Shown here: positions 1 through 10,076 of the stretch, piece by piece
Numbering within the stretch: the first letter of the stretch is position 1
How the letters are laid out: the number at the start of each line of letters is the position of its first letter
DNA from: GCA-2862585 sp965277895
Lineage (GTDB): Bacteria > Bacteroidota > Bacteroidia > Flavobacteriales > UBA7312
Assembly (NCBI GenBank): GCA_965277895.1
Contig: CBDIDR010000001.1
Coordinates: 930,001-994,000 of the forward strand
Reading direction: 5' to 3'
Length of the DNA: 64,000 nucleotides
The notes under the pieces: generated by a model
Database searches by the model: none
What the model was told of the DNA's origin: nothing
Seen by the model: the letters and a program-made list of their open reading frames with translations, nothing else
Made by a program: the position numbers and the translations under genes

Positions 1-3000
1 AATGTAGTTTGTGGTGAATTATACCATATCAAATTAGCAATTGCTGACGGTACAGATTCAGGATTATCTTCCTTTGTACTACTTGAAGCAGGAAGTTTTA
101 GTTCTCCTCCGCTAGAAGTATCTAATAGTTTAGATATTGACTCAATTAAAATTTTTACGGATTGTGGAGCTCCAGTAGAACTAACCGCGGAAGTAGAGGG
201 TGATTATACCTTTTTATGGAATACTGGTGAAACCACTCAAACTATATCAGCAACACCAGGCTATTATTGGGTTGAAGCTACAGATGCTTTTGGCTGTACA
301 ACTCAGTCAGACTCAATCAGAGTATTTTCTCAGCCTATTCCGGAAATTATCCTTCCAGATACAGCATATTACTGTGAAAACTCTAGTTTAACTCTTGACC
401 CAACTATCAATAGTGGAACAGCTCCATTTTTCTATAACTGGGGTGGGCTAAGTACGGACTCGACACTTACTGTCTCAACTGAGGGTGATTACAGTCTGTT
501 GTTAACCGATTCAAATGGTTGTACAGATAATCATGATATTACAGTTATTGAACAACCAATTCCTGACTTATCATTTGAACCACAAGATATTTTAGTTTGT
601 GGTGGTATTCCAGTTGAAATTAGTGTAAATGGAGCTAATACCTATCAGTGGATACCGAACTTATATTTGAGTTCAGATACAGGAAGCACTGTATTTACTA
701 CTACTCAATCATCTATTGTCTATACAGTTATTGGGACAGATTCAATTGGATGTTCAAATACGCTCTTAGTTCCTACCACTGCCACAAATGATTTTGATGT
801 TCAAATTGGTGTCGATCCAGTTTCGTGTCAAGGGTTTAGTGATGGTTCAATAACTCTAGTTCCTGAAAATACTGCTGTTTCACCAATACAATATTCTATA
901 GACGGTGGTCAAACCTTTTCATCTGAATTTATTTACAATAATTTAGATTTCGGCACCTATGAAATTAAAGTTAGAGATGGATTGGGTTGTATAATTACTG
1001 ATACAGCTGTCGTTCCCTCATCAGCTCCAAATATTGAAGTTATTGCTGTATCATCCGATGTTCCTTGTTCAGGAGATAATCTAGGAGAGATAAGTATTCA
1101 ATCAATATCTGGAGGAAATATTACAACTGGCTACTCTTACATGTGGTATAACTCAAGTACTAATCAAGTTGTTAGTACCGATACATTTGCTAATGTTCCA
1201 GCTGGGGGTTATTATCTGGTTGTTGAAGATGATAACGGTTGTCAAGGTACAGATGAGGTTTCAGTTGAACAGCCAAACGCTTTATCATATCAGATTGTAA
1301 AAAATGATATTTCTTGTTTTGGTGAGAGTGATGGTTCAATTGAGGTATTAGTTAATGGAGGAGCAACACCACCATATACTTTTGATTGGACAAACTATGG
1401 TAATGATACCTCATCGGTATTAAATAATCTTACTGCTGGTACTTATAATTTAGAAATATCAGACTTTAACAATTGTGTTACCCATATTTCTGTTGACATA
1501 AATCAGTCAGACGCTCCCTTAACTTTACAGTCTAGTACATCATCTATTAGCTGTTTTGGTGCATCTTCTGGTTCTGCTTCTGTTTCTGTTTCAGGTGGTA
1601 GTTCGCCTTATTCATATAACTGGAGTAGTGGTCATGTTACAGAAATAGCATCTCAATTGACTTCGGGTACTTATGTAATTAATGTTACTGATAACAAAAA
1701 TTGTGTAGTTAGTGATACTGTTGTAATCACTGGAAACCCAGAGATAATAACGACATTAAGCTCAACGCCAACATCTTGTTTTGGCTCGGGCGATGGAACA
1801 GCTACTTTAAGTGCTAGTGGTGGAACAGGCAGTCTTTCTTATACTTGGTCTAATGGAAGTACAGCTCCGACTATAACTTCCAATTTTGGAAACTATTGGG
1901 TAAAGGTAGAAGATAGCATTGGATGCTATGTTATTGATACTATATTAATTAATCAGCCTCAAAAACTTCGTGTAAGGTTACAACCCACCGATGCACTTTG
2001 CTTTGGTTCACCAGATGGAGAGATAATAGCCGATGTTCATGGAGGTAGTCCTGGCTACACATATGATTGGACTATTAATGGCAACTCATTAGGAATAAAT
2101 AACAGTTTTATTGATGGTTTGCCTTATTCTACTCAGCCATATCAATTAAGTGTTACAGATGCTAATGGTTGTAATCAATTAGCATATGCCTTTATAGATC
2201 ACCCTGAAAAGTTAGTTCTTGACACTAGTGAAATAGTTTCGTCATATTGTTTAAACATTCCTTCGGGAGATGCTTCAGTTGTTGCCTCAGGAGGGTTCTT
2301 AAACACTGACGGCTCATATTCCTTTAGCTGGAATACTGGAGATACAACTTCTCTAATTTCAGATAAAGTAGCAGGAACATACACTGTGGTAGTTGAGGAT
2401 GATAACGCCTGTACAGATACTTTAAGTTTAGAAATACCATTAGTAGAAACCTTTGCATTAACGATGACTTCTGATTCATTAAATTGCTTTGAAGATGCTT
2501 CAGGTTCTGCAACAGTTGTTTCAGTTGGTGGATATGGACCATATACATATTTCTGGAATACTCCTATTGGGTCAAGTCAAGAAGTAAGTGAGGCAAATAG
2601 TTATACTATGATGAATTTAACAGCAGGAGTATCAAGTGTAGTCGTAACTGATGTTAACGGATGTACTAAGACTACTCAATCTTTTGTTGAGCAACCTGCT
2701 GAATTAACCTTTTCAATTTTCAAAAATAACGATGAGAGTTGTTCAGGAGATGCTTCTTCATGTGACGGAGAATTAGAGGTATTTGCCAATGGTGGAATGG
2801 GAATGTATACAGTCTCAGTAATTGATGATTCTAACACGCTTTTAAATTCAATCACTACATCTTCATCAACGACTATTTCGGATTTATGTTCAGGATTTTA
2901 TCAACTTACTGTTGAGGACGAACGCGGTTGTGTTGGTGTTTCTAGTGGAAGTGGTATTCCCTCACCAGTAGAAATCATAGCAGGAACACCAGTAGAATCA

Positions 3001-4161
3001 GCTATAAATACATCCTCAGGATCAATTACCAATTCAATAGTATGTTATGGAGATACATCAGCTACACTATCGGTATCCAATTCAAACCCATCATACAACT
3101 ATCAGTGGTATGTAGACGGTGAATACATTACGTCTGGTTTAACAGCGACATTGCCAGCAGGCGACATTTCTGTACGAGCAGTATCTCTATCAGATACAAC
3201 TTGTTATACCAATTCGGATGTAGTAACCATATATCAGCCATCAGAAATAACTATTGAAGAAGAAGTAACCTCAGTGAGTTGTAATGGCGGATCAGATGGT
3301 TCAGTCAGTATAGACGCCTTTGGTGGTAACCCTGACTATTCATACTCTTGGTCTTTAGATGGCTCATTATTAGGTGATGGCACAGCACTCAGCTCATTAA
3401 GTACAGGCACTTATGTTTTAAGCGTTACAGACGCTAGCAACTGTGTGCGTTCATTTGATTTAGAAATTACAGAGCCTAGCTTAATAGAAGGCGTAGCAAC
3501 AGTAAGCGATGTACAATGTAATGGTGAATCAGACGGAAGTGCATCAGTCACAGTTACGGGAGGCGTAGCACCACATTATATTAACTGGGGTAACTCGGAT
3601 TCAACAGCATTAGGAGCAGGAACATATACAGTAGTTTTAAGCGATGCTAACGCATGTGAAGTAAACTTAAGTGTTGAGGTAGATGAGCCTAGTGCATTAC
3701 AAGCCAACTTTAGTGTGAGTTCTATACCATTCACAGCCACAGCCAGTGGCGGAACGCCAAACTACAGTTATGAATGGTTATACTTCGGGAACTATCAGTC
3801 AAGCGGTACTAGCTTTACACCTGACTTAAGTGGAGAATATACTTTAGTAGTTACGGATGCAAACGACTGTGAGAAGCGTGTAACTAGAGATTACACTAAG
3901 GTAGATGTAGATGAGTTTAGCAGTATGGATGTGTTGATATATCCAAATCCAGCAAGAGAATACTTTACGGTGGAGTTAATGAATAGCAATGATGAGGAGT
4001 ATACCTTTAAATTGATGGATTCCAGAGCACGAGTACTGCGAGAGTCAAAGTTTACAAATTCTTTAGTAATAGAAAGAGGAGATTTAGCCTCGGGAATATA
4101 TTTTATTATGATAAAATCTGATGAGTTTGAATACCAACAAAAATTAATGATTAATGATTGA
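1..4161 (+). CDS. SprB-repeat surface protein with T9SS C-terminal sorting domain (5' end outside window)
   Basis: The frame is open from base 1, so the gene starts outside the window; the first in-window ATG-like start is not the real one. The first ~45 residues (CGELYHIKLAIADGTDSG and on) match the end of the choice-of-anchor-L-like domain in the next gene, so the two are paralogues. There follow about a dozen SprB-type repeats of ~70-90 residues, each with a Cys-x-Gly-x-x-Asp-Gly-Ser start, a GG-x-x-PY-x-Y-x-W middle and a GTY-x-V-x-V-x-D-x-N-x-C end. The C-terminal ~75 residues (YPNPAREYF, then LASGIYFIMI) are a type A Por/T9SS sorting domain. By family knowledge this is a protein exported by type IX secretion and anchored or released at the cell surface. 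Adhesion or gliding is an inference. Confidence 0.9.
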   Translation, partial: NVVCGELYHIKLAIADGTDSGLSSFVLLEAGSFSSPPLEVSNSLDIDSIKIFTDCGAPVELTAEVEGDYTFLWNTGETTQTISATPGYYWVEATDAFGCTTQSDSIRVFSQPIPEIILPDTAYYCENSSLTLDPTINSGTAPFFYNWGGLSTDSTLTVSTEGDYSLLLTDSNGCTDNHDITVIEQPIPDLSFEPQDILVCGGIPVEISVNGANTYQWIPNLYLSSDTGSTVFTTTQSSIVYTVIGTDSIGCSNTLLVPTTATNDFDVQIGVDPVSCQGFSDGSITLVPENTAVSPIQYSIDGGQTFSSEFIYNNLDFGTYEIKVRDGLGCIITDTAVVPSSAPNIEVIAVSSDVPCSGDNLGEISIQSISGGNITTGYSYMWYNSSTNQVVSTDTFANVPAGGYYLVVEDDNGCQGTDEVSVEQPNALSYQIVKNDISCFGESDGSIEVLVNGGATPPYTFDWTNYGNDTSSVLNNLTAGTYNLEISDFNNCVTHISVDINQSDAPLTLQSSTSSISCFGASSGSASVSVSGGSSPYSYNWSSGHVTEIASQLTSGTYVINVTDNKNCVVSDTVVITGNPEIITTLSSTPTSCFGSGDGTATLSASGGTGSLSYTWSNGSTAPTITSNFGNYWVKVEDSIGCYVIDTILINQPQKLRVRLQPTDALCFGSPDGEIIADVHGGSPGYTYDWTINGNSLGINNSFIDGLPYSTQPYQLSVTDANGCNQLAYAFIDHPEKLVLDTSEIVSSYCLNIPSGDASVVASGGFLNTDGSYSFSWNTGDTTSLISDKVAGTYTVVVEDDNACTDTLSLEIPLVETFALTMTSDSLNCFEDASGSATVVSVGGYGPYTYFWNTPIGSSQEVSEANSYTMMNLTAGVSSVVVTDVNGCTKTTQSFVEQPAELTFSIFKNNDESCSGDASSCDGELEVFANGGMGMYTVSVIDDSNTLLNSITTSSSTTISDLCSGFYQLTVEDERGCVGVSSGSGIPSPVEIIAGTPVESAINTSSGSITNSIVCYGDTSATLSVSNSNPSYNYQWYVDGEYITSGLTATLPAGDISVRAVSLSDTTCYTNSDVVTIYQPSEITIEEEVTSVSCNGGSDGSVSIDAFGGNPDYSYSWSLDGSLLGDGTALSSLSTGTYVLSVTDASNCVRSFDLEITEPSLIEGVATVSDVQCNGESDGSASVTVTGGVAPHYINWGNSDSTALGAGTYTVVLSDANACEVNLSVEVDEPSALQANFSVSSIPFTATASGGTPNYSYEWLYFGNYQSSGTSFTPDLSGEYTLVVTDANDCEKRVTRDYTKVDVDEFSSMDVLIYPNPAREYFTVELMNSNDEEYTFKLMDSRARVLRESKFTNSLVIERGDLASGIYFIMIKSDEFEYQQKLMIND

Positions 4162-4210
4162 AATTAAAACGAATTAATTAGATTTTACTACTTAACCTTA
4201 ACAATAATTT

Positions 4211-6562
4211 ATGATGATAAATAAATTATCCATTTTATTTTTGCTTGTGTCAACTACCGCTTTTGCACAGTTGACTACAGACCAAACACCACCTTATGAT
4301 AGTCCAGAATATCTTGTGAATGATATATTATTAGGTTCTGGTGTAGAGGCTTCTAATTTTTCTTTTCAGGGTGATTCCATTCAGTTAGGATATTTCAATG
4401 GATTCTCTTCTAACCTAGGATTAAATAGTGGAATTGTAATGAGTACTGGTGACATTGCTATTTTAGATCCGACTTTTGAAGGTTTTGGAGATTTTATTGA
4501 TGTCAATCCACCAGTTGAAGACCCAGATTTATTAGATGTTGCAAACAGTGTTCCAGCCTTAATAGGTCAAAGTTTTAATGTTACTAGCGTAAATGATATA
4601 GCTGTTTTAGAATTTGATTTTGTGCCAAGTAGCGATTCAGTTTCATTTAAATATGTTTTTGGATCACAAGAATACTTTGGATATGAAAACTCTGTGTTTA
4701 ATGATGTTTTTGGGTTCTTTATTTCTGGACCAGGCATAACAGGTCCATACGCTAGTCCACCAGCTTTCCCTAATGGAAGTATAAACATTGCAACTTTCGA
4801 AAGTCAAGAAGCTAATTCATTAGGAGTTGAGTTACCCATTACAATTTCATCAATTTGTAATTATCCAGATGATTTTGGTGGACCGTCAGTTTATAACCCA
4901 CAATTATTCGTTAATAATCAGTCCTTAGAAACTGTTGATGATGCTGATGGTTTTACTGTTGTTATGACAGCCGTCGCAGCGGTACAATGTGGCGAAACCT
5001 ATCACATTCGATTGGCAATTGCCGATGGTACGGACGGTGGTCTTTCTTCATATGTGTTTTTAGAAGAAAATAGTTTTTCATCACCATTCTTAGATGTTCT
5101 CAATAGCTTGGGTCAAGACTCAAGTCATATTGTTATTGATTGTGGAACAACTGTTGAATTAACAGCGCAGATGTCTCAAACTGGGAATTACTCTTATTCA
5201 TGGAGTAATGGCGAAAATTCTCAGACTATTGATGTTGGTGAAGGAGAATACATTGTAGAAGCAACAAGTGATAACAATTGCACAACTTTATCGGATACTT
5301 TTTATGTTGAAGAGTTGAATACTATTGAATTAGAAATTGGAAACGATATATCGGTATGTGGAGAAGATGAAGCGACTATTCAAATAGAAACTTTGAATGC
5401 TGCACCACCAGTTTTATTTGATTGGAGTTCTGGTCAGTCATCAGAAGAAATAACAGTTCCTGCTGGTACTTATTCTTTAACTGTAACAGATGGAAACGGA
5501 TGTATTGGGCAGGATGTTATAAATATTAATTCAATTGATAGACCTACTGCTTCGTTAAGTGGTGGAGGAACTATATGTGAAGGGCAGTCTTTCCAATTAC
5601 CGTTAAATTTAGAATTAAGTGGTCAGGCACCTTTTCATGTAAGTTATTCCGATGGACTTAACTTCTTCACAGATACTGCCATGTTTCTTAACCATACTAT
5701 TATGGCAACTACTTCAGGAAATTATAGTTTAGTATCTATTAATGATAATAATTGCTCAGGTTCGGTTGAAGGCTCTGCAATAATTTCAAACTTTTCATTA
5801 CCTAGAACCTCAATTGTTGGGGGTGGAGTGATATGCGATGTTGATAGTGCAGAAATAACAGTAACAGTAGAATCTGATGCCATGCCTTATAATCTATTTA
5901 TCCATAATGGGGATTATAATCAAATATTCAGTTCATTAACAGAGCCGACCTTTACTTTTTACATAAAAGACCCCGCTGTGTATGTTGTAGATAAGGTGAT
6001 TGACTCTAATGGTTGTATCTCTGTTGATAATCAAGGTGAAGCTCTTATTTCAGTAAAAGAGTATATGAATCCTGAAATCAATTTTAGTTTTGACACTGTA
6101 GTATGCCCAATTGATGAGCCTTTTCAGCTTGAGGCAATGAATCCTGGAGGAGTTTGGAGTGGTAAAGGAATGGGTGTTGGTGATTATTTTAATCCTGCCA
6201 ATGCCTTCATAGGAACAAACTGGGTATATTATAGTTTTCCTCAGAATTGTAATGAAACAGACTCTATTGCTATTGAGATAGGTTGTGATTTGAGTATTTT
6301 TATACCTAATTCATTTACGCCAAATGGAGATGATGAAAACGAAGAGTTAGTCATAAAGGGAAATAATGTTTTATCATTTGAAATGTCCATTTACAATAGA
6401 TGGGGCGAGGTAGTATTCAACACGAATGATATTAATAAATTTTGGGACGGTAAGTTTAAAGGAAATGTACTTCAAAAGGGAACATACTCTTATAGTATTT
6501 CAGCTTACGGAAAAGATGCTCAGATTTTAAATAAAACGGGTACGATTAATCTTTTTAGATAG
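4211..6562 (+). CDS. Choice-of-anchor-L / CHU_C exported surface protein
   Basis: This 783-residue protein starts with a clear signal peptide ending ...STTAFAQ. The second ATG (4214) is an equally possible start. Residues ~35-300 form a choice-of-anchor-L-like domain (FKYVFGSQEYFGY, then CGETYHIRLAIADGTDGG). Ig-like/SprB-like modules follow (WSSGQSSEEITVPAGTYSLTV). The last ~90 residues are a gliding-motility-associated CHU_C domain (IPNSFTPNGD, YNRWGEVVF, WDGKF, KGTYSYSI). It lies 49 bases after a paralogous gene on the same strand, and its CHU_C domain is closely copied in the 100-residue ORF that follows. CHU_C is a type B T9SS sorting signal, so the protein is expected on the cell surface. 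The ligand is unknown. Confidence 0.9.
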   Translation: MMINKLSILFLLVSTTAFAQLTTDQTPPYDSPEYLVNDILLGSGVEASNFSFQGDSIQLGYFNGFSSNLGLNSGIVMSTGDIAILDPTFEGFGDFIDVNPPVEDPDLLDVANSVPALIGQSFNVTSVNDIAVLEFDFVPSSDSVSFKYVFGSQEYFGYENSVFNDVFGFFISGPGITGPYASPPAFPNGSINIATFESQEANSLGVELPITISSICNYPDDFGGPSVYNPQLFVNNQSLETVDDADGFTVVMTAVAAVQCGETYHIRLAIADGTDGGLSSYVFLEENSFSSPFLDVLNSLGQDSSHIVIDCGTTVELTAQMSQTGNYSYSWSNGENSQTIDVGEGEYIVEATSDNNCTTLSDTFYVEELNTIELEIGNDISVCGEDEATIQIETLNAAPPVLFDWSSGQSSEEITVPAGTYSLTVTDGNGCIGQDVININSIDRPTASLSGGGTICEGQSFQLPLNLELSGQAPFHVSYSDGLNFFTDTAMFLNHTIMATTSGNYSLVSINDNNCSGSVEGSAIISNFSLPRTSIVGGGVICDVDSAEITVTVESDAMPYNLFIHNGDYNQIFSSLTEPTFTFYIKDPAVYVVDKVIDSNGCISVDNQGEALISVKEYMNPEINFSFDTVVCPIDEPFQLEAMNPGGVWSGKGMGVGDYFNPANAFIGTNWVYYSFPQNCNETDSIAIEIGCDLSIFIPNSFTPNGDDENEELVIKGNNVLSFEMSIYNRWGEVVFNTNDINKFWDGKFKGNVLQKGTYSYSISAYGKDAQILNKTGTINLFR

Positions 6563-6657
6563 AAATTTGTATTTTTTACGGATAGAGAATTATTTACCTT
6601 ATTTATTAAGCCAATGAAAAAAACTCTCGCTATTAAGTTCTGTTTTCTCTGTTATAG

Positions 6658-6960
6658 ATGGGTTTACTGTTTCAAATAGGCTGCGATGTGAATTTATATA
6701 TACCAAACTCCTTTACCCCAAATGGTGATTATGATAATGAAATGTTAGTGTATAGGGGAGATAATATTATTGATTTTGATTTTTCAATTTTTAACCGATG
6801 GGGAGAATTGATGTTTCAGACCAATAACCTATCAGAATTTTGGGACGGGAAATATAAAAATAGGGTAGTGCCACCTGGAACATATAGCTATGTTGCCAAA
6901 ATATATGGTAAGGATGCTAAGTATAAATTTCAGAACGGAACCGTAAATGTATTAAAGTAA
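6658..6960 (+). CDS. Orphan CHU_C domain, possibly a broken gene
   Basis: The ORF encodes 100 residues that are almost entirely one CHU_C domain (IPNSFTPNGD, FNRWGELMF, FWDGKYKN, PPGTYSYVAKIYGKDAK). It is a close copy of the C-terminus of the preceding protein, and the similarity begins at the shared IGCD just before the domain. A TAG stop sits immediately before the ATG in this frame, so the ORF cannot extend upstream. In another frame an ATG at 6614 begins a signal-peptide-like stretch (MKKTLAIKFCFLCY). One missing or extra base near 6650 would fuse that leader to this domain. It is either a decayed duplicate or a tiny exported module. Having no carrier domain is unusual for CHU_C. Confidence 0.6.
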   Translation: MGLLFQIGCDVNLYIPNSFTPNGDYDNEMLVYRGDNIIDFDFSIFNRWGELMFQTNNLSEFWDGKYKNRVVPPGTYSYVAKIYGKDAKYKFQNGTVNVLK

Positions 6961-6981
6961 AAATTCACATCTTTGTAATGC

Positions 6982-9405
6982 GTGATTTTTGCTGATGTCA
7001 TACTGCCACTACCTCTTAAAAATGTATTTACATATGAGGTTCCTAAAGATTTCTTCGATTTAAAAGTTGGAATGAGGGTGATAGTCCAATTTGGACAAAA
7101 AAAGTTTTATACCGCCCTTGTCTATGCCACTCATAATACTCCGCCCTCCAATTATACACCTAAACAAATTCAAGAAGTTTTAGACTCTCAAGCAGTTGTT
7201 TCAGAAGCACAGTTTAGATTGTGGAACTGGATGTCTGAATACTACTGTTGTACTTTGGGCGAAATTATGAATTCTGCATTACCATCCGCACTTAAACTTA
7301 GTAGTGAGACAAAATTAATTTTAGAGTCTACTCAGATTCAAAAATCTGACTTGACTGACAAGGAGTATTTAGTGATAGAAGCACTAGAGCAGAAAAAAGA
7401 ACTATCATTAAAAGAAGTGTCAGCAATTTTAAATCAGAAAACCATTTTTCCCGTTATTAATACATTATTGAAACGGAATATTATCTCGCTTTTGGAAGAG
7501 ATAAACGAAAAGTATAGACCAAAAACTATTCGCAAAGTAAAATTAGTGAATGAATTGATTGATGAGTCTGTTCTGAAAAATGCCAAAAAACAAAAGTTAA
7601 TAGTTGAGCACTTTTTTAGTTTAAGAAAAGAATTAAATACTGATTCTGTTGCGGTAAGTCAATTATTGAAATCTGCTTCGGCCTCACATCAAGCCCTCAA
7701 TTCCTTGATAGAAAAGGGGCTTTTTAGTGTTTATGAAGATGAAATATCTAGGCTTGAGCACTTTGAAAAAGAAGATTTAATTTCTTTTGATTTGAGTCCA
7801 GCCCAACAGCAAGCTTTTAATCAAATTAAAACCAATTTTGAAGAAAAAGATGTTGCTTTATTACACGGTGTAACGTCTAGTGGTAAAACAGAGATATATA
7901 TAAAACTCATTAGACAAGCAATTGATAATGGACAACAGGTATTATACCTTTTGCCAGAAATTGCGTTGACAACTCAAATAATAAATCGATTACGAAAACA
8001 TTTTGGAGATTTAGTAGGCGTGTATCATTCCAAATTCAATAATAATGAGCGTGCTGAAATTTGGAATGAAGTTCAAAATAGCGGTCGTTTTCCTGTTATT
8101 TTAGGAACGCGTTCATCTATCTTTTTACCATTCAGTAATTTGGGACTTATCATTGTAGATGAAGAGCATGAAAACACCTTTAAGCAACAACAACCTTCGC
8201 CACGATACAATGCCAGAGACACCGTTATAAAGTACGCTCAATTGTTGAACGCTAAAGTGCTTTTGGCATCGGCAACTCCATCTGTAGAAAGTTATCATAA
8301 TGCACTACAAGACAAATATGCTTTAATTGAATTAAACGAAAGATATGGTGGAGTGAATATGCCTAAAATTGATGTTGAAGACATTAAGTACGTGGCCCAT
8401 AGAAAGCAAATGAAGGGTGCGTTTTCTCCAAAACTATTGCAAGCTATTGAGGATGCTTTATCGAAAAATGAACAAGTCATTTTATTTCAAAATAGAAGAG
8501 GTTTTGCTCCTGTAAGCGAGTGTAAATCTTGCGGGTGGACTGCCAAATGCGTTTCTTGTGATGTTAGTCTGACCTACCATAAACACCAAGAAGTACTGAA
8601 ATGCCACTACTGTGGTTATTCAGAACAGCCTGTCAAAAGGTGTAAGCCCTGTGGCAGCATGGAGGTAATCATAAAAGGATATGGAACGGAAAAGCTTGAG
8701 GAAGAGTTGCAGCCCTTTTTTACAGATGCAATAATTAAGCGATTGGATTTAGACACTAGTCGAAAAAAATACGCTTACGACAGTCTTATTCATGACTTTG
8801 AAAACAGAAAAATTGATATTCTCATAGGTACTCAAATGATTACAAAAGGACTTGATTTTAATAATGTCTCCTTAGTTGGTGTCATCAATGCTGATAGTTT
8901 GCTTAATTACCCTGATTTTAGATCACATGAACGCTCCTATCAGCTCATGGCACAAGTTGCAGGGCGTTCAGGAAGAAAGGAAAAGCAAGGAAAGGTTATT
9001 GTTCAAACCTATTCAGCTGAACATGATATTATAAATTCGGTTAAGGATAACGACTATATGTCTATGTATAAGTCTGAAATATCTGAACGTGAACTATTTA
9101 ATTATCCCCCTTTTTGTAAGCTCATTTCAATTACTGTTTCTCATAAAGATTATGAGTTGACGAATCAGGCGGCAAGAGAGTTAGCAATTCATATGCGAGC
9201 TGCCTTCGATAAATGTGTATTAGGACCAGAGTATCCAGTAGTTTCTAGAGTGAAAAACCGATATTTAAAAAATATAATCTTGAAGATAGGAAATAATTTA
9301 TCCCTAAAAAAGTCTAAAAAACACCTTTTAGAATTAGTTGAGACTTTGAATAAACATCCAAAGTATTTATCTGTGAGATTTACAATTGATGTTGACCCAA
9401 ACTAA
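6982..9405 (+). CDS. priA: Primosomal protein N' (replication restart helicase PriA)
   Basis: This 807-residue protein is an ATP-dependent 3'-5' DNA helicase that reloads the replisome at stalled forks. The N-terminal fork-binding domain starts IFADVILPLPL. The helicase core has Walker A GVTSSGKTE near residue 296 and a DEEH box near 393. A zinc-binding insertion with CxxC pairs (CKSCGW, CVSCD, CHYCG, CKPCGS) follows at ~514-560, then the second RecA lobe (GTQMITKGLDFNNV, QVAGRSGR). The start is GTG at 6982: a TAA at 6976-6978 closes the frame upstream and the nearby ATG at 6978 is out of frame. A TTTG box lies seven bases upstream. The 3' end overlaps the convergent pseudouridine synthase by four bases. 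Confidence 0.95.
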   Translation: MIFADVILPLPLKNVFTYEVPKDFFDLKVGMRVIVQFGQKKFYTALVYATHNTPPSNYTPKQIQEVLDSQAVVSEAQFRLWNWMSEYYCCTLGEIMNSALPSALKLSSETKLILESTQIQKSDLTDKEYLVIEALEQKKELSLKEVSAILNQKTIFPVINTLLKRNIISLLEEINEKYRPKTIRKVKLVNELIDESVLKNAKKQKLIVEHFFSLRKELNTDSVAVSQLLKSASASHQALNSLIEKGLFSVYEDEISRLEHFEKEDLISFDLSPAQQQAFNQIKTNFEEKDVALLHGVTSSGKTEIYIKLIRQAIDNGQQVLYLLPEIALTTQIINRLRKHFGDLVGVYHSKFNNNERAEIWNEVQNSGRFPVILGTRSSIFLPFSNLGLIIVDEEHENTFKQQQPSPRYNARDTVIKYAQLLNAKVLLASATPSVESYHNALQDKYALIELNERYGGVNMPKIDVEDIKYVAHRKQMKGAFSPKLLQAIEDALSKNEQVILFQNRRGFAPVSECKSCGWTAKCVSCDVSLTYHKHQEVLKCHYCGYSEQPVKRCKPCGSMEVIIKGYGTEKLEEELQPFFTDAIIKRLDLDTSRKKYAYDSLIHDFENRKIDILIGTQMITKGLDFNNVSLVGVINADSLLNYPDFRSHERSYQLMAQVAGRSGRKEKQGKVIVQTYSAEHDIINSVKDNDYMSMYKSEISERELFNYPPFCKLISITVSHKDYELTNQAARELAIHMRAAFDKCVLGPEYPVVSRVKNRYLKNIILKIGNNLSLKKSKKHLLELVETLNKHPKYLSVRFTIDVDPN

Positions 9406-10076
9406 TTTCTTTCACACTCTTTCCAAATACTATCTTTTGGAGTTGGGGCAGTAATGCTTATAGGTTCCTTTTTTACAGGATGAATGAATTCAATTTTACG
9501 AGCATGTAAGTGTATGCTTGCATCTTTATTTGTTCTGTTAAATCCGTATTTTATATCGCCTTTTATAGGTGAGCCAATTTTAGAAAGTTGAACTCTAATT
9601 TGATGATGTCTACCTGTTTTAGGATACACTTCAAGTAAATGATAATTATCTAAAGATTTAAGAAACTTATAGCTTAATTCTGAAAGAAGACTGTCTTTTT
9701 CTTCTCGATTAAAGGCAGTGGATTTATTTTTTTTATGGTTTTTTTTGAGAAAATGTTTCAGTGTATCTGACGATTTATGCGGCTTGTTTTTTACGACTGC
9801 CCAGTAGGTCTTTTGAACAGTCTTTTCTCTGAACATTTTATTCAACCTACTTAGCGATTTACTGGTTTTAGCGAATAAAACCACACCACTGACAGGCCTG
9901 TCCAGTCGGTGAACGACACCAAGAAAAACATCACCAGGTTTATTGTATTTTTTCTTTATAAAATCTTTGACAAATTCAGGAAGAGGCTTGTCTCCAGTCT
10001 TATCGCCCTGAACAATATCTGAGGGCTTTTTATTGACCGCAATAATGTGATTATCCTCATAAAGGACCTCAATCAT
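9402..10076 (-). CDS. RluA-family pseudouridine synthase
   Basis: This 224-residue enzyme converts uridine to pseudouridine in rRNA or tRNA. The family signature HRLDRPVSGVVLFAK with the catalytic Asp is near residue 56, and the C-terminal part has GRHHQIRVQL. It has no N-terminal S4 RNA-binding domain, which fits the short RluA/TruC-like branch rather than RluC or RluD, so the exact target base is not assignable. Its start overlaps the stop of panB by one base (TAATG), indicating translational coupling in a minus-strand operon of coiled-coil protein, panB and this gene. It converges on priA with a four-base overlap. Confidence 0.9.
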   Translation of the reverse strand: MIEVLYEDNHIIAVNKKPSDIVQGDKTGDKPLPEFVKDFIKKKYNKPGDVFLGVVHRLDRPVSGVVLFAKTSKSLSRLNKMFREKTVQKTYWAVVKNKPHKSSDTLKHFLKKNHKKNKSTAFNREEKDSLLSELSYKFLKSLDNYHLLEVYPKTGRHHQIRVQLSKIGSPIKGDIKYGFNRTNKDASIHLHARKIEFIHPVKKEPISITAPTPKDSIWKECERN

